37,125 nt of DNA from JBELMB01 sp042088665 (GTDB lineage: Bacteria > Pseudomonadota > Alphaproteobacteria > Rhodobacterales > Rhodobacteraceae): the NCBI GenBank assembly GCA_042088665.1, contig JBELMB010000037.1:1-37125 (forward strand), given 5' to 3'. Positions 7,878 to 16,000 of this stretch are shown one piece after another. The translations under genes were made by a program, and so were the position numbers. Positions within the stretch are counted from its first letter, which is position 1. The number at the start of each line of letters is the position of its first letter. The notes beneath the pieces are model-generated. The model ran no database searches, was not told the origin of the DNA, and worked only from the letters and a program-made list of their open reading frames with translations.

Positions 7878-8899
7878 GAGTCGTCGTCGCAGGTCTTGGC
7901 AATATGGGACGCAGCCATGCGCTGGCCCATCATGCCCATCCGCACACTGAAATCGTCGGGCTCGTCAACCGCTCTGACGTGGATCTGCCAGAGGCACTGA
8001 CCGGCTACCCGCGCTTCACGACCTTTGAGGACGGCTTGGCGCAAAAGCCCGATCTGGTCTGCATTGCAACCTACACGGACAGCCATGCCGACTACGCGAT
8101 TGCGGCGATGGAGGCCGGGGCCGATGTCTTTGTCGAAAAGCCGCTGGCCTTGACCGTGGCCGACGCCCGGCGCGTTGTGGACACCGCCACGAGACTGGGC
8201 CGCAAACTGGTCGTGGGCTATATCCTGCGCCAACACCCCAGCTGGCAACGCCTGATATCCGAGGCGCGGGATCTGGGCGGACCCTATGTTTTTCGCATGA
8301 ACCTGAACCAGCAATCGGACGGCACCACATGGGCCACGCACAAGGCGCTGATGGAAACCACCTCGCCGATCGTGGATTGCGGTGTGCATTATGTGGATGT
8401 GATGTGCCAGATCACCGACGCCGCACCCGTCCGCGTCAGCGGTATGGGGCTGCGCCTGTCGGATGAAATTGCGCCGTGGATGTACAACTACGGCCAGCTT
8501 CAGGTCTGGTTCGAAGACGGCTCCGTCGGCTGGTACGAAGCAGGATGGGGCCCGATGATGTCCGAAACCGCCTTCTTTGTAAAAGACGTGGTCTCGCCCA
8601 ACGGGGCCGTGTCGATCATCGACGCCGACAAGGGCGCGTCGGACGATATCGACGGGCACACAAAGGTCGGCGCGATCCTCGTGCACAAACCCGGCAACGA
8701 CCAGACCATCGAGATGCCCGACGAGCCCGGCCATCAGGCGCTGTGCGACGCCGAGCAGGCCTATATCGTCGCGGCCATCCGCAACGACCATGACCTGACC
8801 CGGCACATGTCAGACGCCTTGCAATCCCTTCGCATTTGCCTGGCCGCGGATGAAAGCATCCGAACCGGCGCACCGGTCGACCTTGGAGAGAACATATGA
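7874..8899 (+). CDS. Gfo/Idh/MocA-family NAD(P)-dependent dehydrogenase in the ABC operon
   Basis: The 341-residue cytoplasmic oxidoreductase has an N-terminal Rossmann motif GLGNMG (residues 7-12) and the family EKP motif at 88-90. A D-x-x-x-H pattern (DCGVHYVDV) in the C-terminal domain supplies the usual catalytic residues. Family members oxidise or reduce sugars and cyclitols at a ring or chain hydroxyl. Four-base overlaps with the permease before and the ATPase after lock it into the importer operon, so it likely acts on the imported sugar or a derivative. An oxidation of this kind is not part of the standard MurNAc or GlcNAc route, so its reaction is open. Confidence 0.85.
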   Translation: MRVVVAGLGNMGRSHALAHHAHPHTEIVGLVNRSDVDLPEALTGYPRFTTFEDGLAQKPDLVCIATYTDSHADYAIAAMEAGADVFVEKPLALTVADARRVVDTATRLGRKLVVGYILRQHPSWQRLISEARDLGGPYVFRMNLNQQSDGTTWATHKALMETTSPIVDCGVHYVDVMCQITDAAPVRVSGMGLRLSDEIAPWMYNYGQLQVWFEDGSVGWYEAGWGPMMSETAFFVKDVVSPNGAVSIIDADKGASDDIDGHTKVGAILVHKPGNDQTIEMPDEPGHQALCDAEQAYIVAAIRNDHDLTRHMSDALQSLRICLAADESIRTGAPVDLGENI

Positions 8900-9897
8900 C
8901 GGCTTTGACCCTGACGAATGTCTGCAAAACTTTTGGCGCGGTCGAAGTGCTGAGCGACATCAACCTGACCGTTGAAGAGGGTGAATTCACCGTCTTTGTC
9001 GGGCCTTCGGGCTGTGGCAAATCCACCTTGCTGCGCGTGATCGCCGGGCTTGAGGAGGCCACAAGCGGCAGCGTCGACATCGGTGGCGAAGTGGTCAACG
9101 CCGTCCCGCCTGCAAAGCGCGGCATCGCGATGGTGTTCCAGTCTTACGCGCTTTATCCGCACCTCACCGTGCGCGGCAACATGGAGTTGGGTCTGAAACA
9201 GGAAGGACAGCCGAAATCCGTCATTCAGGAGCGGGTGAACAAGGCTGTCCGCATGCTGGATCTGGGCGAGTACGAACATCGCCGCCCCTCTGATCTGTCC
9301 GGCGGGCAACGTCAAAGGGTGGCCATCGGGCGCGCCATCGTGCGCGAGCCCAAGCTGTTCCTGTTCGACGAACCGCTGTCCAACCTTGATGCGGCCCTGC
9401 GCATGAACACCCGCATCGAGATCGCCGAGTTGCACCGCACCTTGAGCGCCTCGATGGTCTATGTCACGCACGACCAGACCGAGGCGATGACGCTCGCCGA
9501 CAAGATCGTCGTGCTGCGCCGTGGCCGCGTGGAACAGGTCGGCAGTCCGATGGAACTTTACAACAACCCGGCCAACAAGTTCGTCGCCGGGTTTCTGGGA
9601 TCGCCTGCGATGAACTTCTTGCACAAGGCCCCTCTGGACATGCCTCGGGACGGTTCTCTGGGCATCCGGCCCGAACACCTGCGGCTGGTTGAAAACGGTC
9701 GCATCAAAGGCACTGTGACCCATGTCGAACGCTTGGGCGGAGACACCAATCTTCTGGTGTCAACCGAGCAGCGAGAGGCGCTGACCGTGCGCCTGTTTGG
9801 ACAGGACAGCACCGCGGTCGGTGCCACCATCGAGTTGGACTATGACGACCGCCAAAGCTTTGCCTTTGATCGGCAGGAGGCTCGGGTCTGCGCGTAG
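8896..9897 (+). CDS. ABC transporter ATPase, CUT1 (MalK/UgpC type)
   Basis: The 333-residue ATPase has Walker A GPSGCGKST (36-44), the Q-loop in FQSYALYPHL (81-90), signature LSGGQRQR (134-141), Walker B LFLFDEP (154-160) and the switch histidine in VTHDQTEA. A C-terminal TOBE/MOI-like domain contains LGIRPEHLRL. This C-terminal extension is typical of CUT1 ATPases. The gene ends the rightward operon; the length is slightly below the roughly 350-370 residues of MalK. The start overlaps the dehydrogenase stop by ATGA. Confidence 0.94.
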   Translation: MTALTLTNVCKTFGAVEVLSDINLTVEEGEFTVFVGPSGCGKSTLLRVIAGLEEATSGSVDIGGEVVNAVPPAKRGIAMVFQSYALYPHLTVRGNMELGLKQEGQPKSVIQERVNKAVRMLDLGEYEHRRPSDLSGGQRQRVAIGRAIVREPKLFLFDEPLSNLDAALRMNTRIEIAELHRTLSASMVYVTHDQTEAMTLADKIVVLRRGRVEQVGSPMELYNNPANKFVAGFLGSPAMNFLHKAPLDMPRDGSLGIRPEHLRLVENGRIKGTVTHVERLGGDTNLLVSTEQREALTVRLFGQDSTAVGATIELDYDDRQSFAFDRQEARVCA

Positions 9898-10002
9898 CGT
9901 CCACCGTGACTGGCTCAGCGTGGAGGTCCGCACAGGGCATCCCCCGCCGACCAATGCGCGAACCGCCATCAGCCGCCATGCACGGATTGCGCGTCCTGAC
10001 GC

Positions 10003-10908
10003 CTATTGAAGGAACCCGAGGGCCTTTGTCATCTCGTCCTTGAGCACACTGTAAAAGGCCTGCCCTGAATCGCTGAGCGGGACGGACATCGGTTCGATCC
10101 TGATGTATTCGACGCTCAATTCCGGTTGCACGATGGGGACAACGCGCCGCCGCTCGCCGCTCAGGTCTGGCAGGCACAGGATGCCCGGCAGTATCGTGAC
10201 CCAATCGGAACGCTCGACCAGATCGAGCGTTGTGAACATTGAATCAAGCTCGATCAGGCGCCCGATCCCGACGCCATTGGTGGCCAGATACTGCTCGATC
10301 TTGCGGCGCCGCACGTTTTCGCGGCTTGGCAGGACCAGATCAAGCGGTGGCAGATCAGCCAGTCTGACCGGCCCCTCCAGGCCGATTTTGCTTTGCGAGT
10401 TCACCACGAGGTATTCCTTGTCCGACCCCATGACGCTGGCGCGCAAACGGACATCCGCGTCAAAGGCAGGCACAATTGCGAAATCCAGTTCACCCGCTAG
10501 GATCTGACGGGACAATTCACCGGAGTAGGCCTCGCGCACGGTGACCTTCACATTGGGAAATTCCTCCGTAAACCGAAGGATCGCCGGGCCCAGCGTCGCA
10601 CGGGTAAAGGTTGGCATCAGGCCAACGGTGACCTGACCCGTCACCTCACCGGAGAGCGCTTTCAGATGCGCTTCGGCATCGGCGGCCGCATGCAGAACAC
10701 GCACCGCGTCGTGGTAAAACCTGCGCCCCACTTCGGTCGGTGTCACCCCGGTCGAGCTGCGGTTGAGCAGTTGCACCCTGTAGCGATCCTCCAGTTGGCG
10801 CACATGCATGGACAGCCCGGATTGCGTGGCGTTCACGCGTTGCGCCCCGGCGGAAAACGACCCCTCCTCGAAGACCGCGACAAAGTATTTCAGGTGTTGA
10901 AGTTTCAC
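10003..10908 (-). CDS. LysR-family transcriptional regulator
   Basis: The 301-residue protein begins MKLQHLKYFVAVFEEGSFS, with the LysR helix-turn-helix continuing through AQRVNATQSGLSMHVRQLE and ending near TPTEVGRRFY. The periplasmic-binding-protein-like effector domain follows from about residue 90 (GQVTVGLMPTF). It is divergent from the flavin reductase gene with 112 bp between the start codons, the classical LysR arrangement. It probably controls the 11021-13358 operon and its own gene. The effector is unknown. Its 3' end faces the ABC ATPase gene across about 105 bp in which no clear terminator was found. Confidence 0.9.
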   Translation of the reverse strand: MKLQHLKYFVAVFEEGSFSAGAQRVNATQSGLSMHVRQLEDRYRVQLLNRSSTGVTPTEVGRRFYHDAVRVLHAAADAEAHLKALSGEVTGQVTVGLMPTFTRATLGPAILRFTEEFPNVKVTVREAYSGELSRQILAGELDFAIVPAFDADVRLRASVMGSDKEYLVVNSQSKIGLEGPVRLADLPPLDLVLPSRENVRRRKIEQYLATNGVGIGRLIELDSMFTTLDLVERSDWVTILPGILCLPDLSGERRRVVPIVQPELSVEYIRIEPMSVPLSDSGQAFYSVLKDEMTKALGFLQ

Positions 10909-11020
10909 GCGTTCTCATCTGCCCGCTGGGATATCAAGTTTTCAGATCGAGAATATCATCAATTATTAGTTTTTGAACTCCCCAGGTGGGTTATTTATCG
11001 AAAATGAACAGGAGGTTCTG
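10909..11020. promoter_or_regulatory. Divergent LysR/flavin reductase control region
   Basis: This AT-rich intergenic stretch contains GATAT at 10930-10934 and ATATC at 10953-10957 as an inverted pair. The sequence ATATCA also recurs close by. These are possible parts of a LysR binding site, but no single clean T-N11-A palindrome stands out. The plus-strand gene has an AGGAGG ribosome site at 11010-11015. Confidence 0.4.
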
Positions 11021-11527
11021 ATGAACATGCACAGCCAATACCCTGCCCCGTTCGATGCACGTGCGTTGCGCGATGTTCTGGGACGTTTCGCAACGGGTGT
11101 CACCGTGATCACGACCTGTGGAGACGACGGGTTGCCCATCGGGTTGGTCGTGAACTCCTTTGCCTCGGTCTCTCTCGATCCTGCGGAAATTCTCTGGAGC
11201 ATCGTATCCAAGGCGCCCTCGCGCCCTGCTTTTGAAAACCATGGCGCGTTTGCCGTGAACATCATGGCAGAGGCCGACAAGGAAGAAACCCTGCGGTTCG
11301 CGCAGCCCATCGAGAACAAGTTCGAGGGTGTCTCATGGCGCCGCGGATGGCGCGATGTCCCGGTTCTGGACAATGCGCTCGCAACGCTGGAATGTGACGT
11401 CAAGCAGATGATCCCAAGCGGCGATCACCACATCATGGTGGGCTCTGTGCGAGCGATCGACAGCCGCGAAGGGGATCCGCTGGTTTTCTTCCGCGGTCAA
11501 TTCACGTCACTGGGGACAGCGATTTGA
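11021..11527 (+). CDS. Flavin reductase-like FMN-binding protein
   Basis: The 168-residue protein has the flavin reductase-like split-barrel features. These are FATGVTVITT near the N-terminus, GLVVNSFASVSLDP, and GDHHIMVGSV near the C-terminus with the conserved GxHxIxxGxV pattern. Such proteins (HpaC, NtaB types) use NAD(P)H to supply reduced flavin to a two-component monooxygenase. The ATG at 11021 is chosen because AGGAGG lies 5 nt upstream; the frame is open to 10973. It starts a tightly coupled operon with a dehydrogenase and a BKACE enzyme. No monooxygenase partner is present in the window. Confidence 0.88.
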   Translation: MNMHSQYPAPFDARALRDVLGRFATGVTVITTCGDDGLPIGLVVNSFASVSLDPAEILWSIVSKAPSRPAFENHGAFAVNIMAEADKEETLRFAQPIENKFEGVSWRRGWRDVPVLDNALATLECDVKQMIPSGDHHIMVGSVRAIDSREGDPLVFFRGQFTSLGTAI

Positions 11528-12552
11528 CAAATGCCGAAGTTCAGCGCCCGTTTCGCATTGCCATCGCCGGGTTCGGCTGGTGGGGCCGCCACTTTGCCAA
11601 GCGGCTTAAAGGGCATGACAGCATATCCGTGGTCGCGGTCATTGAACCTGTGGTGGCGGCGCATGACGACATCCGCGCCTTGGACCTGCAGCCCCTGAAC
11701 AGCCTCGACGACGCTCTGGCGCGCGACGATGTGGATGCCGTGATCCTGACGACCCCAAATCCGGTGCACGAAGAACAGGTCATCGCCTGCGCCGCCGCCG
11801 GCAAGCACGTGTTTTGCGAAAAACCGCTGGGCCTGACCGCCGCGAGCGCAAGGCGCTCCGCCGCAGCCGTGCAGGAGGCCGGTGTACAGCTTGGCATCGG
11901 GCACGAGCGCCGGTTCGAGCCAGCGATGGTCGCGCTGAAAGACGCGCTCGACAAGGCAGAGCTTGGCACGATCATGCACGCCGAGGCCGCGTTTTCCCAT
12001 GACAAGCTGATCGGTGTCCCCAAGGGCGATTGGCGCACGTCAAAGGCCGTATCGCCCGCCGCTGGCATGACCGCCATGGGCATTCACCTGACCGACTTGC
12101 TGATCTCCTTCTTTGGACGGGTCAAGACCGTGCAGGCGATGACGGCCAGCCGGTCACTGGGCTGGGAAACCGGGGATGTCGTGACCGTGCAGCTTGGGTT
12201 CGAGGCGGGCATGACCGCCACGCTGTCGGCCGTTCTGCATACCCCGCATTTCATCCGGATGCACGTCTACGGCACAACCCAATGGATCGAGGTCCTGAAC
12301 CAGAGCCACCCCGACACCCCCGGCGGAAAGGTGGACTACCTTGTCGCCGAAACCGGACAGGACAAGCGGCACAAGCAATTCGATTGGGAAGACGCGGTGG
12401 TCCACAACCTCGAAGCATTTGTTGCAGCGACGGCCGGGACTGCGCCCTATACCTTCACGATGGAACAGATGGTCCACAATATCGAAGTCCTCGAAGCCAT
12501 CACCCTGTCCGCCGAGGATCGGCGCACGGTCGAGATATCGGAACTGACATGA
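11524..12552 (+). CDS. Gfo/Idh/MocA-family dehydrogenase
   Basis: The 342-residue oxidoreductase starts at a TTG that overlaps the flavin reductase stop (TTGA). There is no better ATG before the Rossmann motif GFGWWG. The EKP motif follows in HVFCEKPLGL, and the C-terminal domain shows the conserved GIHLTDL segment. The family uses NAD(P) to oxidise sugar or polyol hydroxyls. Its stop overlaps the BKACE start by ATGA. It is clearly distinct from the paralogues at 7874 and 31553. The substrate is unknown; the neighbourhood suggests a pathway that yields a beta-keto acid. Confidence 0.84.
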   Translation: MTNAEVQRPFRIAIAGFGWWGRHFAKRLKGHDSISVVAVIEPVVAAHDDIRALDLQPLNSLDDALARDDVDAVILTTPNPVHEEQVIACAAAGKHVFCEKPLGLTAASARRSAAAVQEAGVQLGIGHERRFEPAMVALKDALDKAELGTIMHAEAAFSHDKLIGVPKGDWRTSKAVSPAAGMTAMGIHLTDLLISFFGRVKTVQAMTASRSLGWETGDVVTVQLGFEAGMTATLSAVLHTPHFIRMHVYGTTQWIEVLNQSHPDTPGGKVDYLVAETGQDKRHKQFDWEDAVVHNLEAFVAATAGTAPYTFTMEQMVHNIEVLEAITLSAEDRRTVEISELT

Positions 12553-13358
12553 CACGCCCCCTGCCCCGCCTGATGGTTGCGCCAAACGGTGCGCGCCGTG
12601 GCAAGAAGGATCATCCTGCCTTGCCGATCGAACTGGACGAAGTGGTCGAAACCGCCGTAACCTGCCATCGGGCCGGTGCCGACGGGATCCATGTGCACGT
12701 GCGCGATCAGGACGGTCAGCACAGTCTGGACGTGGGCCTCTACCGCGAAGCCGTCTCAGCCATTGAGGCCGCGGTCCCGGGCTTTTTCGTTCAGGTCACC
12801 AGCGAAGCCGCGGGCCGTTTTGGCCCCGAAGCACAGATGCAGATGATCCGCAGTTTCCGGCCAAAATCCGTGTCTCTGGCGGTGTCTGAACTGCTGCGCC
12901 CACCCAATGACACAGCCACGGCACGGGAATTCTACGCCTGGGCACAGGGCGAAGGCGTCGGCATTCACCATATCGCCTATACGCCCAAGGAATTGAATTT
13001 TGTTCTGCAATGCATGGACGACGGGATGATCCCCGGCACGTCACATCAGTTGCAACTGGTTCTGGGCTCCTATGCCGCGACAGAGCCATCGAACCCCTCA
13101 GATCTGGATGCCTACCAGGTGCTGCTTGACGCGCGAAAGGACGATCTCTCGCTCGAATGGATGATCTGCGCCTTCGGGGCCGCAGAGACAGAGTGCCTTG
13201 TTGAGACCGCGCGGCGTGGTGGCAAGCTGCGCGTCGGGTTCGAGAACTCGCTCTGGAACACCGATGGATCACTGGCACGCGACAACGCCGAGCGGGTGGC
13301 CGAAGTGGTGGCCGCCCTCGCGGCCTCTGGTCAGACCTTGTCCCCGGACGAGAGATGA
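12549..13358 (+). CDS. BKACE (DUF849) beta-keto acid cleavage enzyme family protein
   Basis: The 269-residue TIM-barrel protein has the family Zn-binding motif HVHVRD, with His48, His50 and Arg52. A C-terminal VGFEN segment carries Glu232, the further conserved metal ligand. BKACE enzymes condense a beta-keto acid with acetyl-CoA to give acetoacetate and a CoA ester. The start at 12549 overlaps the preceding dehydrogenase stop by ATGA; the longer open frame upstream is a shadow of that gene. The 3' end overlaps the convergent cupin gene by 28 bp. The length is at the short end for the family. The specific beta-keto acid cannot be predicted. Confidence 0.87.
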   Translation: MTRPLPRLMVAPNGARRGKKDHPALPIELDEVVETAVTCHRAGADGIHVHVRDQDGQHSLDVGLYREAVSAIEAAVPGFFVQVTSEAAGRFGPEAQMQMIRSFRPKSVSLAVSELLRPPNDTATAREFYAWAQGEGVGIHHIAYTPKELNFVLQCMDDGMIPGTSHQLQLVLGSYAATEPSNPSDLDAYQVLLDARKDDLSLEWMICAFGAAETECLVETARRGGKLRVGFENSLWNTDGSLARDNAERVAEVVAALAASGQTLSPDER

Positions 13359-13735
13359 GGCACCGTTTCGCCGGTTTCCGTAAACGTGCGCGTGACCTCT
13401 GCAGCGGCGTAGATCCACAGGATTTTCAGCGGGCCGTCGCCAATATTCAGAAACCGATGCGGCATGTCCTTGGGGATGAAACTGGTGTCCATCGGTCCAA
13501 GCTCCGTTTGGGCGCCCGCAACCTCGGCCATGGCGCGGCCTTCGAGAACGGTGACCTGTTCATCGCAATTGTGGCTGTGCATCGGGGCCTTCATTCCGGC
13601 GGGGAACACCGTCGTTCCCGTGGTAAAGGGCGGATCATCGACCCGCTCGCGCCCCACCATCAGGCGTGTCTCAACACCGTCTCCACGGGCAAAAGGCGAG
13701 ATCGAGGCATAGGGAACAATGGCGTCGGTGCTCAT
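13331..13735 (-). CDS. Small cupin-domain protein
   Basis: The 134-residue protein is a single cupin barrel. Motif 1 is visible as the PMHSHNCDEQVTVLEG stretch (HxH, with the later Glu), and motif 2 as FIPKDMPHRFLNIGD. Such proteins bind a metal and act as isomerases, lyases, dioxygenases or sensors. The gene is antisense to the BKACE 3' end (28 bp overlap) and divergent from the Ldh2-type dehydrogenase 44 bp away. It may belong to the same metabolic unit, but no specific reaction can be named. Confidence 0.8.
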   Translation of the reverse strand: MSTDAIVPYASISPFARGDGVETRLMVGRERVDDPPFTTGTTVFPAGMKAPMHSHNCDEQVTVLEGRAMAEVAGAQTELGPMDTSFIPKDMPHRFLNIGDGPLKILWIYAAAEVTRTFTETGETVPHLSSGDKV

Positions 13736-13779
13736 GAGAGATCTCCGTTTGAGGTCCGGCTAGGGAAAGTGAACTGGAA

Positions 13780-14832
13780 ATGACCGACAATCGCAATGTG
13801 AAAGCCGACCGGCTGCGTGGTTTTATCTCTGCCGCTTTTGGCGCTTGTGGCATGTCCAAACCCAATGCCGACCGCATGGGTGACCTCATGGCCGAAGCAG
13901 ATATTGGCGGGCAGGACGGGCATGGCGTGTTCCGGCTGCCCATGTATATCAAACGTATACGCGCTGGCGGCATGGAGGTCGACCCTGAGATCAAGATCAT
14001 CTCGGAACGCACCGCAACCGCCCTTCTGGATGGTGGCAACGGACCGGGACATCTGGTGATGTCACGCGCCGCCGAACTGGCGGTGGAAAAGGCCAGAACC
14101 TGCGGTGTCGCATGGGTGGGTGCGCGCTATTCAAACCATGCAGGCCCCGCGTTTCTCTATGCGCGGATGCCGCTGGCGGAAAACATGATCGGGCTCTATG
14201 TGGCCGTCGGCAGCGCCAACCATATGCCGCCATGGGGCGGAACGGACCTGCTGCTGTCCACCAATCCGATTTCGGTCGCCGTGCCTTCGAACGCGAAACC
14301 CGACATCGTGCTGGATATGGCCACCACGGTCGCAGCCTATGGCAAGGTCAAAACCGCCGCCGACCGCGGTGAAACGATGCCCGAAGGCTGGATGATCGAC
14401 AAACAGGGCCAGCCCCTGACCGACCCGACACGGTCGGCAGAGGGATTGCTGCTCCCCATCGGCGGGCCGAAGGGATACGGGCTGTCATTGATTTTCGGGC
14501 TCTTGGCAGGGACGCTGAATGGCGCGGCCTTTGGCAAGGACGTCGTCGACTTCAATGCCGATCCAAAGGCGACCACGAACACCGGTCACTTTGTTGTCGC
14601 GCTCGACATTGCGGCCTTTGCCGATGTGGAGACCTTCAAGACCCAGATCGACGGGGTTTGGGAAGAGATGAAATCCTCTGCCCTGCTGCCTGGTGTCAAG
14701 GACATCCGACTGCCCGGAGAGCGTTTGGCCGCGACCAGCGCGGATCGGTTGGCCAATGGCATTCCGATCCCCGAGGCCTTGGGGAACCGGCTAGATGCGC
14801 TGGCAGACGAATTGGGGATAGACCGGCTTTAG
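13780..14832 (+). CDS. Ldh2 family (malate/L-lactate/ureidoglycolate) dehydrogenase
   Basis: The 350-residue protein belongs to the Ldh2/YlbC NAD(P)-dependent 2-hydroxyacid dehydrogenases. The conserved D-GHG motif with His48 is present (GQDGHGVFRLP). Further along are GVGARY-like VGARYSNHAG, the STNPISVAVPS segment that binds cofactor, and the C-terminal GGPKGYGLSLIF. These enzymes interconvert 2-hydroxy and 2-keto acids such as malate, lactate or 2,3-diketogulonate. The gene starts 44 bp from the divergent cupin and ends 39 bp before the convergent RpiR gene. Lying between two murQ loci, it could in principle handle lactate, but this is only a conjecture. Confidence 0.86.
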   Translation: MTDNRNVKADRLRGFISAAFGACGMSKPNADRMGDLMAEADIGGQDGHGVFRLPMYIKRIRAGGMEVDPEIKIISERTATALLDGGNGPGHLVMSRAAELAVEKARTCGVAWVGARYSNHAGPAFLYARMPLAENMIGLYVAVGSANHMPPWGGTDLLLSTNPISVAVPSNAKPDIVLDMATTVAAYGKVKTAADRGETMPEGWMIDKQGQPLTDPTRSAEGLLLPIGGPKGYGLSLIFGLLAGTLNGAAFGKDVVDFNADPKATTNTGHFVVALDIAAFADVETFKTQIDGVWEEMKSSALLPGVKDIRLPGERLAATSADRLANGIPIPEALGNRLDALADELGIDRL

Positions 14833-14871
14833 GCCGCGGCATTACCCAAAGGCGCGTCGCTGCCGCGACAC

Positions 14872-15720
14872 CTAGGATTTCAGATGTCCGGCGGCCTGTT
14901 CAGCGGCGAGTATCCGTTCGCCCGAATTCGGCATTCTTTGCACAAGAAGAATGAATAGAAGATCCGTCAAAACCAATTGCGCATCGCGCGAGGTGATGGC
15001 CGAGGATCGCGCCTTTTGCTCGTTGGCCGCAACAAACAATTGAATGTCGGCGATCTGCGCCAGTCTGTTGGGCTGGAGCCCCGTAACGGAAACCACCGTC
15101 GCACCACACAAACGCGCGTTCTTTGCAATCGAAAGGGTTTCAAGGCTGGACCCCGAATAGGACAGGGCAAACATTATGTCGCGCGCGGTCAGCGTCGATG
15201 AGTTGGCAATTTGAATGTGACTGTCCGCGTCGAACAATGTCAGACAGCCAAGTTTCTGAAGCTTGTACCCAAAGTCGCGCGCCACAAGGGACGACGCGCC
15301 AACACCCACCAACTGCACCCGCCGCGCCTTGAGAATGGCGTCCAGCGCGCTGCCAATGGCGGCATCACCGTTCACGGAAATGGTCTGTTGCATGGCATAG
15401 GTCTTGAGACCCACGAGTTTGCGCAGCGTGGTGGCGTAGCTGTCTGTCGCCTCAATCGTGTCGTGCACGACGTCGATCGGGGTGCTGCGTGTCAGGGCCG
15501 TGTCCTGCGTCAAGGCCAGCCGAAAATCCTGATAGCCGCTGAATCCGATCTTTTGGCAGAACTTTACCACGCCGGATTGGCTGCGCCCCGCCTGTTCCGC
15601 GAGCGAACGTGACGAACCCTGAATGGCACGTTCGGGATCTGCGAGCACGTAATCCGCGATCTTGCGCTCGGCATCGGTAAAACTGTCCCGCTTTGCTCGA
15701 AGTATCGACAGAACCGACAT
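14872..15720 (-). CDS. MurR/RpiR-family transcriptional regulator
   Basis: The protein (282 residues from the chosen start) has an N-terminal RpiR helix-turn-helix domain, seen in FTDAERKIADYVLADPE and SQSGVVKFCQKIGFSGYQDF. A SIS sugar-phosphate-binding domain follows (VGVGASSLVARDF, ALSYSGSSLETL). The ATG at 15720 has AAGGA 9 nt upstream and gives the usual family N-terminus; an in-frame ATG at 15750 has no ribosome site. MurR, the E. coli relative, represses murQP and responds to MurNAc-6-phosphate. Divergence from a canonical murQ supports a matching role here, so it is a MurR candidate. Confidence 0.88.
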   Translation of the reverse strand: MSVLSILRAKRDSFTDAERKIADYVLADPERAIQGSSRSLAEQAGRSQSGVVKFCQKIGFSGYQDFRLALTQDTALTRSTPIDVVHDTIEATDSYATTLRKLVGLKTYAMQQTISVNGDAAIGSALDAILKARRVQLVGVGASSLVARDFGYKLQKLGCLTLFDADSHIQIANSSTLTARDIMFALSYSGSSLETLSIAKNARLCGATVVSVTGLQPNRLAQIADIQLFVAANEQKARSSAITSRDAQLVLTDLLFILLVQRMPNSGERILAAEQAAGHLKS

Positions 15721-15776
15721 CGCAGGCGTTCCTTGTTGCGACTCATCCATATGCTGAACTGCGGATTGAGTATAAA

Positions 15777-15799
15777 CAATTCCCCGCCAAACGGAATTG
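15777..15799. repeat. Inverted repeat CAATTCC-N9-GGAATTG upstream of the RpiR gene
   Basis: The arms CAATTCC (15777-15783) and GGAATTG (15793-15799) are perfect inverted copies separated by 9 bp. The pair lies 27-78 bp upstream of the two candidate RpiR starts. It could be an autoregulatory operator or a leader hairpin. Confidence 0.55.
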
Positions 15800-15872
15800 C
15801 CCTTTCACGACTGCCTTGGGCCAGCACCTGAAACACTCCAAAATCCCCCCAACCCACTGCTTTTGATGCATA

Positions 15873-15900
15873 TTGCCTGAGTCCGCAACATCCCAGGCAA
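15873..15900. repeat. Inverted repeat TTGCCTG-N14-CAGGCAA
   Basis: The arms TTGCCTG (15873-15879) and CAGGCAA (15894-15900) pair perfectly over 7 bp with 14 bp between. It lies upstream of the murQ promoter in the divergent region. An activator site or a hairpin is possible; no function is shown. Confidence 0.45.
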
Positions 15901-15942
15901 GGAGACGTTCTAAACGAGTCCCGCGGCAAGAGGTCGAAAAGC

Positions 15943-15972
15943 TTGACACGAAGAATACTCTATTCCTACGCT
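15943..15972 (+). promoter_or_regulatory. murQ promoter with a GAATA-CTC-TATTC operator in its spacer
   Basis: A consensus -35 hexamer TTGACA (15943-15948) is followed after 18 bp by TACGCT (15967-15972), a plausible -10. The spacer contains the perfect 13-bp palindrome GAATA-CTC-TATTC (15953-15965). A repressor bound there would block RNA polymerase. The divergent RpiR-type protein is the obvious candidate. Confidence 0.65.
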
Positions 15973-16000
15973 CACCGCAGACGTGATGGAGTTTTCTCTC

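Noticed and set aside
11021..11527. Pyridoxamine 5'-phosphate oxidase instead of flavin reductase
   Set aside because: The FATGVTVIT and GxHxIxxGxV patterns are those of flavin reductase-like proteins, and the PNPOx signature is not seen.
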